64,000 nucleotides of DNA from contig NZ_JAAVUT010000001.1 of assembly GCF_018449575.1 (NCBI RefSeq), forward strand, positions 62,001 to 126,000, given 5' to 3'. The notes below the pieces were generated by a model that searched no databases, was not told the origin of the DNA, and was given only the letters and a program-made list of their open reading frames with translations. Below are positions 46,779 through 54,792 of the stretch, piece after piece; positions within the stretch are counted from its first letter, which is position 1, and each line of letters starts with the position of its first letter. The translations under genes were made by a program, and so were the position numbers. The DNA is from Sodalis sp. dw_96 (GTDB lineage: Bacteria; Pseudomonadota; Gammaproteobacteria; Enterobacterales; Enterobacteriaceae).

Positions 46779-47471
46779 TTAAATTAAAGCAATTGCTCGG
46801 ACGGGGGAGGCCGATCCCCCGTTTATCCTCAAGGGTAACGCCATAAAGATAAACGTCTCGGGTACCTTATCCAAATTGGCCAGATTTTCCATAATAAGTT
46901 TGCCGGCACCCAGAATAATTTGATGGGCGGGATAGGTGGAATTTGACCAGGCATCAAGGGACATGGCGTCCGAACCGATGACATTAACCCCTTTCGCTAA
47001 TAAGTATTCCGCTCCCCCACCCGATAAACCGGACCAATCTGACAAAAAGGACTTATGATTTGGCCGAGGTTGCCATTTTTTATCATGACCGGTGCGGAAC
47101 AGTACAATATCATCGGCCTTGATATTTCCGTTTTGCGCTTCCCAAGACTGGATCATGGAGACGGTAATTTCCGTATCCACGGGATAGTCAGAGACGTCTA
47201 TCTTAACGCCCCGTCCAATCAATTGGTGAACATCGATTTGCTCGATGGTTTTACCGCCGGGTATGAAATGCGAGGGTGAATCAACATGGGTACCGCAGTG
47301 ATCGCCCATTTGCAACAGGTTATTATAATTTCCATCCCCCGCGGCATGGGTTTCCCAATCGTTCAACATAAACTTCGGATGGGTTGGCCATACAGGCATT
47401 GAGGGATCATAACAATAATTCAGTTCAATAAGTTCGCAGTGATGCAATAAGGACAATAGTTCATTATTCAT
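46779..47471 (-). CDS. Cyclase-family hydrolase (kynurenine formamidase-like)
   Basis: A 230-residue metal-dependent hydrolase of the cyclase family. The HxGTHxDxPxHF signature is present as MGDHCGTHVDSPSHFIPGG at about residues 55-73, giving the binuclear metal site; SGLSGGGAEYLLAKG and GSDAMSLDA continue the fold. Members hydrolyse formylkynurenine, isatin or creatinine-like amides. It begins right after an MFS transporter gene on the same strand (1-bp gap), so transport and hydrolysis of one small compound is likely. Confidence 0.85.
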   Translation of the reverse strand: MNNELLSLLHHCELIELNYCYDPSMPVWPTHPKFMLNDWETHAAGDGNYNNLLQMGDHCGTHVDSPSHFIPGGKTIEQIDVHQLIGRGVKIDVSDYPVDTEITVSMIQSWEAQNGNIKADDIVLFRTGHDKKWQPRPNHKSFLSDWSGLSGGGAEYLLAKGVNVIGSDAMSLDAWSNSTYPAHQIILGAGKLIMENLANLDKVPETFIFMALPLRINGGSASPVRAIALI

Positions 47472-47472
47472 T

Positions 47473-48834
47473 TCAGGCGCTCTTATGGGTAATGGTTTCT
47501 TTTATGAGGTAAAGCGGCAAGCAGGACAGGATCAGTACACCAACGATAATCATATAATGCACATTGAAGCCATAGTCACGGATAATCCAGCCGGTAACGG
47601 GGGCGACCAGGATGCCCGAGATCCCGACAGCCAAACCAATCATCAACCCCATGCTGGATGCGGCCGCTTTGGGGGCTGAATCTATCAGCAAGGCATAGGC
47701 GACCGGATACGGGGAGTTTCTGAACAATCCCCAGAAGATAAGTATCGCCCAACCAAATGCGGCGGAATGGATATACATGCATAAGGCGGTGGCAATCATC
47801 CAGCCAAAAATGATAATACCCAGCGAGCTTTTACGGCCTTTGACATCAGAATAGCTACCCCAGAGAATCTGGCCGATCCAGCCGGTGAGACCCGACGCGC
47901 CGGAAATGATGGCGGCGGTAGAGAGCGGCAAGCCCACTTCGCGGGTCAATTGGAGGGTAAGAAAGTTGGCTATCCCCATTTCCGCCCACGTGAAACCGAA
48001 GATTAACGAAATCGCCAAGAGACAATTACGGTTTTTCAGGCAAGATAAGGATTTACCTAGCGCGGTTCTGAAATCATCACGTTTTACCTCGGTAACAGGC
48101 TCGATCGGCAGGGTAAGTTTATTTTCCGCAATCCATTTCATGACCTTCTGATGATTTTTTTTGGTTCCGACGAAATATTGTATAAAGACAATGGACAGGC
48201 CAATAAGCGGGATGAATAGAAATGCCTGACGCCAGGTACCGAAAGCCAGAATCCCGGCAATAAGTACAGGTCCGATAAACTGGCCTAAAGGGAAACCGGT
48301 ATGGTGAACGCCAATGGCAAAACCGCGATTCTCTTTTTGCCACCACTCTCCGAGTAACGCGACATTAATGGGTTCGGAACCACCGGTCCCCATTCCCATG
48401 AAAATCCGCAATGCCTGAAATGATCCCAGGGTTTTACAAAAGGCAGTGGCTACACCCGATACGACTTCAACAATGACTGCGACGGTCCAGCTATAACAAC
48501 GTTTATGGCCGGTTCCCACAAAATCAGAAAATATTCCGAAAATCACCGCACCACTTAATGTACCAATAAAGCTTAGGGAATTTAGCCAACCGACTTGTAT
48601 TTCAGTCAGGTTGAAGTCTTTCATGATAGCCGGCAATAATGTGGGCAAAATGATTCTGTCGATGGAGTTCATCAAAATAGCCAAGGTCGTTATAACCAAC
48701 ATCCACCACGACAAGGGGTGTGCCTTGGGAAAAAAACGACGTTTTTCTGTGGAATTCAACGTGTCGTTCGAATTCGCCAAGGATTCATGAGTATTTGCTT
48801 CGTGATTGAGTAAAGGTAATTCTTCGTTTGCCAT
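47473..48834 (-). CDS. MFS transporter
   Basis: A 453-residue, 12-helix transporter with a ~40-residue cytoplasmic N-terminus. Helix 1 is WMLVITTLAILMNSIDRII, then EIQVGWLNSLSFIGTLSGA, GMGTGGSEPINVALLGEWWQ and VHHTGFPLGQFIG. It fits the sialate/aromatic-acid MFS groups. Co-transcribed with the cyclase-family hydrolase, it probably imports that enzyme's substrate. No regulator is adjacent. Confidence 0.82.
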   Translation of the reverse strand: MANEELPLLNHEANTHESLANSNDTLNSTEKRRFFPKAHPLSWWMLVITTLAILMNSIDRIILPTLLPAIMKDFNLTEIQVGWLNSLSFIGTLSGAVIFGIFSDFVGTGHKRCYSWTVAVIVEVVSGVATAFCKTLGSFQALRIFMGMGTGGSEPINVALLGEWWQKENRGFAIGVHHTGFPLGQFIGPVLIAGILAFGTWRQAFLFIPLIGLSIVFIQYFVGTKKNHQKVMKWIAENKLTLPIEPVTEVKRDDFRTALGKSLSCLKNRNCLLAISLIFGFTWAEMGIANFLTLQLTREVGLPLSTAAIISGASGLTGWIGQILWGSYSDVKGRKSSLGIIIFGWMIATALCMYIHSAAFGWAILIFWGLFRNSPYPVAYALLIDSAPKAAASSMGLMIGLAVGISGILVAPVTGWIIRDYGFNVHYMIIVGVLILSCLPLYLIKETITHKSA

Positions 48835-49389
48835 TTCTAAAAAACCCCTTTTTTGTAAGGCAAAGAGTTAGAGCCAGTTTTTTTTTGCCCCACTGTTTAT
48901 AACGATACAGAGAAATAATAGTCGTAAGATATCAACCTTTAATCAATAAAAGGCAATGATGAGAAATACCGTCTACAGACGAGGTGAAATATTAGAAATC
49001 CAATAACTGAAATCAGTTTTGTTCTTAGGGCTAATATCAAGTTAAAGCATAATGTTTCCTTTTTATAAATGAACTGCTTGGTAAAAACGGACTAAAAGAC
49101 ATCGTTGTTGATTTAAAGATAAGCACTTGAATTCTACCATACAAGAATGGAAATGCGGATTTTAGACATAAATCACATTTTTTTTACATCGCGCTAGTTT
49201 CATTAACCAGGCTATAGGGGCCGCCATAACGCGCCGGAACGTTGAAAAACGAACCCAATGGCTCCTCCTCATCGGACTCAAACTTTGCGCGGCTTGTTCC
49301 ACAAAATGACATAGTCCACGGTTGCCAATGGGGGTGTTGTTCCGCGATGATGGCGTAATGAGGGTATTCAAGCCAGGGAGGTTATTATC
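48835..49389. other. Divergent intergenic region
   Basis: About 555 bp, A+T-rich on the left. It separates the leftward MFS/cyclase operon from the rightward protease-nuclease gene. A 69-codon minus-strand frame at 49162-49371 has no family signature or ribosome-binding site and is not taken as a gene. A GGGAGG ribosome-binding site for the protease-nuclease lies at 49376-49381. Confidence 0.4.
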
Positions 49390-51303
49390 ATGGGAGAGCG
49401 CCGGATGGCCAAACCTAAAGCATCACGCAAGAAGGGCGGATCGTCGGGGCCGAATCTGGAAGCCCTGCGCAGGCACATACGGGCGAAGGGCGCCGATTAC
49501 CTCAAGGATCCCAATATCACGTCCGTTGGCATCGGCCTGAAGAATGGCGATGGACCCGTTTGTATTCAGTTCACCGTCGGGGCGAAGGGCGAATCCGCCA
49601 TACAGTCCCTCGGTAGCCTTACTATTCCGGAGGCTATCGAAATCGAAGGTGTAATGATACCCACCGACGTAATACAGCGTTCCTATAATCCCTCATTCAA
49701 GCTCGTCAAGCCGGAACAAATGAATGCGCGTCGGGAACGCATCGATCCCATCTGTCCGGGAGTCAGCGTTTCTCATCTGGCCGGGACGGCGGGGACGATC
49801 GGTTTGATTGTCTACGATCGGTGCACCGGCATGCCCGCCATCCTGTCGAATTGGCATGTCTTGCACGGAAATGCCGGACATGTTGGCAGCACCATCGTTC
49901 AACCAGGGCCCTTCGACGACAACCACACCGACCGCAACGTGACCGGCGAGCTGCTGCGCAGTCATCTGGGGCCGGCTGGAGACTGCGCGCTGGCCGGTAT
50001 CCGCCTGCGCGGATATGACGCATCGGTCTTTGAGCTGGATGTCATCCCGACCCGCATGGCGGAGGTCGATCTCGGCGATCCTGTGGTTAAATCGGGCCGC
50101 ACCACCGGGGTGACCTATGGCAAGGTTCGCCGCATCGACGTGATGGCGCGCATCAATTATGGCCTTCCCATGGGAGAGCAGGCTGTCGGTGGTTTTGAAA
50201 TCGGCCCCGATCCGGCTTATCCGTCCGCGGATGGCGGTGTCAGCAAGGGCGGCGACTCCGGCTCGGCCTGGCTTATCGCCGAGGACGGTAAACCCACAGA
50301 CATTTTCGCGGGATTGCACTTTGCAGGCAACGCAGACGGCAATTTGGACGAGCATGCGCTCGCGTGTTATCCGGCGTCTGTCCAGAAGAAGCTCGACTTT
50401 GTGCTTACGCGACCTCATTCTGATGCGAAAAATTCACCTCTTATTAAAACGGTGGTTCCCCGAAACGGCTATGATCCCGATTTTCTCGGAAAACCTGCTC
50501 CTGAACCCGGTCTCTCGACGGCGTTAAAGCGCGACGCGGTGAATTTCGGTCGCGGCCAGACTATCCCCTATACCCATTTTTCGGTGTGCCTCAGCGCGGG
50601 CCGCTGCATGGCGCGCTACGTTGCCTGGAATATCGACGGCGCGCGGATGGTGAAGCTCCCGAGGTTGGATTTTGCGTTTGATCCGCGCGTCGACACCAAA
50701 TATCAGATTGGGGATGACCTGTATAAGGACAATCGGCTCGATCGCGGGCATATCGCCCGTCGGGCCGATCTCTGCTGGGGACAAATGGAAGAGGCAAGAC
50801 AGGCAAACAAGGATTCTTTTTACTTCACCAACATCACGCCCCAGCACCAACGCTTCAACCAGTCATCACGCCGGGGCCTCTGGGGTGAGCTGGAGAATCT
50901 GGTTTTTGATCAGGCCGATGTGCAGGACTTCAAGCTTGCCATCCTTGGCGGGCCGGTGCTCGGCAACGACGATCCAGCCTACCGGGAAATACGCTTACCC
51001 CGCGCTTTCTGGAAGACGATCGCTTATCGAGCCGGCGATGGTCTATTGCGCTGCTCGGCTTTCATTCTCTCGCAAGACAATTTGCTGAACGAACTTGAAC
51101 GCCTTGATCTGGACCCTTTTCGCATCTATCAGGTCAGCGTATCGGATCTCGCCTCACGAACCGCCCTCGACTTCTCCGCCTATGGGGCGGCTGACGTCAT
51201 GCAGCACCCGGAAATGGCGACGGCCGGGCAGGGAATTGAAGCTTTCAAGCGCGAGCCGAGAACCCTTGTGGAAATCAATTCGAGTGGGGAGATCGTTTTT
51301 TAA
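49390..51303 (+). CDS. Trypsin-like protease fused to a DNA/RNA non-specific endonuclease
   Basis: 637 residues, start supported by GGGAGG eight bases before the ATG. After a Lys-rich tail (residues 1-20) and a ~90-residue domain with TSVGIGLKNGDGPVCIQFTV comes a chymotrypsin-fold domain (about 110-335) with a complete triad: H156 in NWHVLHG, D198 in GDCALAGI, S290 in GGDSGSAW. From about residue 375 follows a DNA/RNA non-specific endonuclease: LDRGHIARRAD with the catalytic H454, and FTNITPQHQRFNQ supplying the metal Asn near 481. No signal peptide is seen, so it should be cytoplasmic. It stands alone, upstream of the RiPP-like cluster on the same strand. Similar fusions are proposed defence or conflict proteins; its role here is inference. 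Confidence 0.85.
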   Translation: MGERRMAKPKASRKKGGSSGPNLEALRRHIRAKGADYLKDPNITSVGIGLKNGDGPVCIQFTVGAKGESAIQSLGSLTIPEAIEIEGVMIPTDVIQRSYNPSFKLVKPEQMNARRERIDPICPGVSVSHLAGTAGTIGLIVYDRCTGMPAILSNWHVLHGNAGHVGSTIVQPGPFDDNHTDRNVTGELLRSHLGPAGDCALAGIRLRGYDASVFELDVIPTRMAEVDLGDPVVKSGRTTGVTYGKVRRIDVMARINYGLPMGEQAVGGFEIGPDPAYPSADGGVSKGGDSGSAWLIAEDGKPTDIFAGLHFAGNADGNLDEHALACYPASVQKKLDFVLTRPHSDAKNSPLIKTVVPRNGYDPDFLGKPAPEPGLSTALKRDAVNFGRGQTIPYTHFSVCLSAGRCMARYVAWNIDGARMVKLPRLDFAFDPRVDTKYQIGDDLYKDNRLDRGHIARRADLCWGQMEEARQANKDSFYFTNITPQHQRFNQSSRRGLWGELENLVFDQADVQDFKLAILGGPVLGNDDPAYREIRLPRAFWKTIAYRAGDGLLRCSAFILSQDNLLNELERLDLDPFRIYQVSVSDLASRTALDFSAYGAADVMQHPEMATAGQGIEAFKREPRTLVEINSSGEIVF

Positions 51304-51757
51304 TGGCAGTGGCAGATCAATAAAACAATACGAAATTCATCCGTCCGTCGATATGAAGCTTTGGGAAATGTGTCCAGATACTATTGTTTTTGAATGAAAG
51401 CAAATGGCCTTAATCCGCGTTATGCCTTAGGTTTGACGACAGAAGATGATGGCTAGCCATCTTTACCAACCGCCGGGTTCGTTTTAAACCGGCTAATGTC
51501 TCCATGGGTATAATTCAACAATGGGGATAGATTATCTTCGTTATCCCCTTGGACATGAAAACGCTCGGCGGGTCTTCCGCATACAACAAATATGCTTGTA
51601 AAATTATGAATGCTTTGACGTGATCCGTGCTCAGACCTCAAAAATAATTATCTAGGCGGGCGTGTGATTTATTACACTCTATGTAATATTTTTGCGTCGC
51701 AAAGCGATGATTTTTTATTCAAAAACATGAACAAAGAAATCCTTGAGGGGATATATT

Positions 51758-51859
51758 ATGAATATAGATAATAGGTTTTAAAAAAATGTTGCTCGCTATG
51801 GCGATAACGGAGATGCGGATAGTGGGAATAAATTTATAGCCCCGCTGTCAAATATATGA
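51758..51859 (+). pseudogene. Possible decayed small-peptide gene
   Basis: GAGGGG at good spacing precedes ATG 51758, which opens MNIDNRF then meets TAA next to a run of seven A. Continuing in frame past the stop gives 25 more codons (KNVARYGDNGDADSG then NKFIAPLSNI) up to TGA. The text looks like a short peptide gene broken by one change. It may also be only a 7-codon leader or chance. It lies 230 bp before the operon promoter of the RiPP-like cluster. Confidence 0.25.
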
Positions 51860-51987
51860 TGTGTAAATTTTAGACCGTTTGGAATATCATTTCATCATGA
51901 AAACATTTGTCATTATTTTTATCGCCGACGAATAAAAGAACAGTCTCTCGTTAAACATGTTTTTTTACAAGGTGATTTCTTAAGATA

Positions 51988-52020
51988 TTGATATTGACAT
52001 TGTGGGCTTAATACTATAAA
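51988..52020 (+). promoter_or_regulatory. Candidate sigma-70 promoter of the RiPP-like operon
   Basis: TTGATA (51988) with TACTAT (52012) at 18-bp spacing, or TTGACA (51994) with TATAAA (52015) at 15 bp. Both are in an A+T-rich stretch 60-100 bp upstream of the precursor gene. The 780-bp gap 51304-52083 shows no complete gene; the A+T content rises steadily from 51650. Confidence 0.4.
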
Positions 52021-52083
52021 AATAAGTTGAACAGGTAGGGTAAGGTTATTTAAGCTAAACCAACTTTTATAGAGGTATTTAAT

Positions 52084-52227
52084 ATGGAAATTGAAGCAAA
52101 CACCTATGATACTCCCAAACATAATAACGAGAATGATATAGATGATCTCGAGTTGGAAATCGTAGAGGATCAGCCTGTTATTTCGGCTCGTCCCATCCGC
52201 CATATCCGTCAGATAAAGCAATTTTAA
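52084..52227 (+). CDS. Candidate RiPP precursor peptide (47 residues)
   Basis: A 47-codon gene with AGAGGT seven bases before its ATG. It is too short for most gene callers. The N-terminal ~30 residues are acidic and Asn-rich (MEIEANTYDTPKHNNEND, then DDLELEIVEDQ), as in RiPP leaders. The C-terminus is quite different: SARPIRHIRQIKQF. In it R36-P-I, R39-H-I, R42-Q-I and K45-Q-F form four tandem triplets of basic residue, variable residue, Ile or Phe. The downstream genes encode two oxygenase-like proteins, an exporter and an arginase-like enzyme, so the Arg residues are probable modification sites. No Cys, Ser/Thr-rich or GG cleavage site is seen. The cleavage point is unknown, most likely around V32-A35. 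Confidence 0.72.
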   Translation: MEIEANTYDTPKHNNENDIDDLELEIVEDQPVISARPIRHIRQIKQF

Positions 52228-52267
52228 CCGTTTATTTTATTAAAGATTTAAGTGAAGAGGTAAATAG

Positions 52268-53599
52268 ATGGCCTCTTCACTTATCCGACCGAAAGCTGCA
52301 TGGAGGCTGCTTATGAGAAGCTTAAGGTTCGAACACCCTTTATTGAATTTCTTTTCTCCTGCAAATTTGGTTAAGCTTCATTCACATATTGCTAAACACG
52401 AAACATCAGTAGCGGAATTGCCTTATGAACCGATAAATGCGCCTCATAAAATGCGGCCGCTGCATCTCAGCACCGTTTTCGATCCGACACTGCTTGATGA
52501 TAATTTGCTTTTTGAGCTATTCGAAAACATGTCCAATGAAGCTGAACGGGCTATTAGCGGTTTCTTACGTGTATACATTGACGGTATGTTAAGCCCGAAG
52601 CACGAAAATAACTTACTCTATACTCTTCCCAAAAAAGATGAGAGTTTTAAAGATTACCTAACCCGCGCCACGGAGGGGCATAAGGCCAGTATTGTAATAA
52701 ATGGTGCTGAGCAATGGTCTGAGACGCTCGCTCGTCTAGCGGTACGTATTTCCAAACCCATTTTAGAGGCTCAAGGAGCAACGCGTAGCACTGTCGAGGC
52801 GACCTTATTTATGGGTAATTATGGTTATACGCCGTTTGGTATTCATATTGATGATCCTTTCACTTCGGTCATTCATTGTCATTGTGGACCTGCAGTCAAA
52901 ACTATGACGCTATTTAGCATTGAGGAATTTCATAAGATAAATGGTCCAAGGAAAAATTGCTTTGATCCCTCTTCCTTAATCCCCTTAGGGCAAACATTCT
53001 CTATAAAACAAGGTGATATATTTCTGCTACCTTCCCACTATTACCATGTCGGTCACACCGATGGGTTTTCCATAGGAATCGCGATAGCGATTTCAAAATA
53101 TCCTGGACCCTCTACAGCACAGCAAATTTTGCAACATGCTATTGTTGAAAATGATTTTTTCGGCAGCATAGATCAGCTTATCGATCGTGCTGAAAATCTC
53201 GATTTGTCTCTGGCTACCTGGCTGCGCACGGCAAGCATGAAGCAAGATGCCAAGGCAACGAGCCAGGCACGGTTGCGTTATTCGCCCAGGGGTTTTCACG
53301 ATCAGAACATGATATCGAAAGACGCTTTATGGTTGCCTAATCCCGATTTTCCCATGACTTTTCTTGGGCAAGTTAGGCATAATATTATTTTTGTGCGCGG
53401 CCATCAAATACATTTGAAAAAGTCCTCCCTGACGGATGATTTGGTGGAAAAAATCCCGGATCGTCCTTTTAGTATCAAAGATTTATATAAAATTATGAAA
53501 AAAAGAATTTCCCTTTCTGCTATTGAAAATTTAATTAGTCATCTCGTTTACCTAGGGGGACTCGTCCCCGCTGAAAAAAATGAAAATCGCTTGGGATAA
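52268..53599 (+). CDS. JmjC/cupin-type oxygenase-like protein A
   Basis: 443 residues, start supported by GAAGAGG ahead of ATG 52268, 40 bp after the precursor gene. A central cupin-like domain carries GNYGYTPFGIHIDDPF with H193 and D195, and LPSHYYHVGHTDGFSIGI with H260: the HxD...H iron triad of Fe(II)/2-oxoglutarate oxygenases of the JmjC class. Lys in PAVKTMTLF could bind 2-oxoglutarate. The C-terminal ~70 residues (RPFSIKDLYKIM to VYLGGLVPAE) look like a winged helix, as in ribosomal oxygenases of the YcfD type. It shares layout and motifs with protein B but only moderate sequence. Likely role: hydroxylation of the precursor peptide. Oxygenase activity is predicted, not shown. Confidence 0.7.
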   Translation: MASSLIRPKAAWRLLMRSLRFEHPLLNFFSPANLVKLHSHIAKHETSVAELPYEPINAPHKMRPLHLSTVFDPTLLDDNLLFELFENMSNEAERAISGFLRVYIDGMLSPKHENNLLYTLPKKDESFKDYLTRATEGHKASIVINGAEQWSETLARLAVRISKPILEAQGATRSTVEATLFMGNYGYTPFGIHIDDPFTSVIHCHCGPAVKTMTLFSIEEFHKINGPRKNCFDPSSLIPLGQTFSIKQGDIFLLPSHYYHVGHTDGFSIGIAIAISKYPGPSTAQQILQHAIVENDFFGSIDQLIDRAENLDLSLATWLRTASMKQDAKATSQARLRYSPRGFHDQNMISKDALWLPNPDFPMTFLGQVRHNIIFVRGHQIHLKKSSLTDDLVEKIPDRPFSIKDLYKIMKKRISLSAIENLISHLVYLGGLVPAEKNENRLG

Positions 53600-53634
53600 A
53601 ATGCATCTTGGCGAGATTTATAGTGAGTAATTTT

Positions 53635-54792
53635 ATGGAAATAAATGAAAATTGGGCGACTTGCTTAGTCACTGCGTCATGCCGACTCAACTCAATGGCC
53701 TATTTACCTAACATGCTGCCCGGTTATAAGAATGTGTATTTTTCTCTCACCAAAATGTTCACAAAATTTAGCGCGGTAAACCTGCCCCGTGCTCGTGCCT
53801 GGGTAGGAAGAGGCGAGCTGTATACCATTACAGATGACCTGATAAAACTTGCGCCCCAAAAAAACTTTGAGTTGGAGCAACGTTTGGCTTGCGCGTCGGG
53901 AGCTGAAAAATTTTGCGTGACGTTGAATGGTCTTTCGGCATGGTGCACGGATTTTGCGCTGCAAATGCAATCCCAAATGATGGAACCGCTTTTTCGCGCC
54001 TTGGGTAAAGCGCCGCAATGTGGCGCGGACTTCTATAGTTTTTTCGGCAATTACGGGTATACCCCTTTCGGGGTGCACGATGACACCGATCATTCTTTGC
54101 TTTGGCATTTGGGACCGGCGCCCAAAACAGCCTATATTTGGCCGCGCGCCGCCTATATCAATCTTACTCATGGCACCTTGGCAACCACTGACTATCAAAA
54201 ACTTTTGCCATATGCTTGTCGGATTGACTTAAAAGCCGGGGATTTGTTATTCATTCCTCAAGGCGATTTTCATATTTTGGAAACGCAGAAATTCTCAGCC
54301 ACGCTAGGGCTAACGCTATTTCCTGACGATCCGGCGCTAGAATGCCTGGAAGGTGCGCGCTTATTAATATCCAGCGGCAAGACGTTATCCTCCATGGGTT
54401 CTGCCGTATTGACATTAGAACAGCTCAGTAAATTACGACGGCTTGCACTGCAAAGTAATGGTCATATTATCACTAAACCTCAGCTTGGCGGCCTATCCGA
54501 CATTAAGCTAAATAATGCTGAGTTGCAGCGTTCCAAACTGCGCGTTCATCCATTTTGGCCATTACGCCATATGTCGTTAGCCGATCGTGAAGTGTTATTA
54601 GTCCGTAGCCGGGTGATGCTGGCGCAAGCAAACCCGCTGTTCAGCTATCTCAGTGAGGCATTGGCCGCGGGTCATCCCGTAAGTTTTGCTTACTTAACCC
54701 AACGGTCACCAGGAAAGATTACGACAGAAATGATCACTAAAGTAGTACGAAAAATAGCAAGCCTAGGAGGAGTCGTCATTGAACCAATCTAA
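53635..54792 (+). CDS. JmjC/cupin-type oxygenase-like protein B
   Basis: 385 residues from ATG 53635; TTG 53608 (394 residues) and GTG 53623 are alternatives, and none has a good ribosome-binding site. The core mirrors protein A: GNYGYTPFGVHDDTDHSLLW holds H148 and D150, the following APKTAYIW corresponds to A's PAVKTMTLF, and FIPQGDFHILETQKFSATL holds H213. The winged-helix-like C-terminus (ITTEMITKVVRKIASLGGVV) is also shared. A duplication followed by divergence is likely; two enzymes would let two sites or residue types be modified. Its end overlaps the exporter gene by 14 bases. Confidence 0.68.
   Translation: MEINENWATCLVTASCRLNSMAYLPNMLPGYKNVYFSLTKMFTKFSAVNLPRARAWVGRGELYTITDDLIKLAPQKNFELEQRLACASGAEKFCVTLNGLSAWCTDFALQMQSQMMEPLFRALGKAPQCGADFYSFFGNYGYTPFGVHDDTDHSLLWHLGPAPKTAYIWPRAAYINLTHGTLATTDYQKLLPYACRIDLKAGDLLFIPQGDFHILETQKFSATLGLTLFPDDPALECLEGARLLISSGKTLSSMGSAVLTLEQLSKLRRLALQSNGHIITKPQLGGLSDIKLNNAELQRSKLRVHPFWPLRHMSLADREVLLVRSRVMLAQANPLFSYLSEALAAGHPVSFAYLTQRSPGKITTEMITKVVRKIASLGGVVIEPI

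Noticed and set aside
49162-49371. A 69-codon minus-strand frame before the protease-nuclease gene.
   Set aside because: Arg-rich with no domain and no ribosome-binding site; its upstream end overlaps the region where the protease-nuclease promoter should be.
51919-52221. A 100-codon minus-strand frame covering the candidate precursor gene.
   Set aside because: It has no ribosome-binding site or family signature, and is the shadow of the plus-strand precursor, whose start site, composition and operon position are much better.
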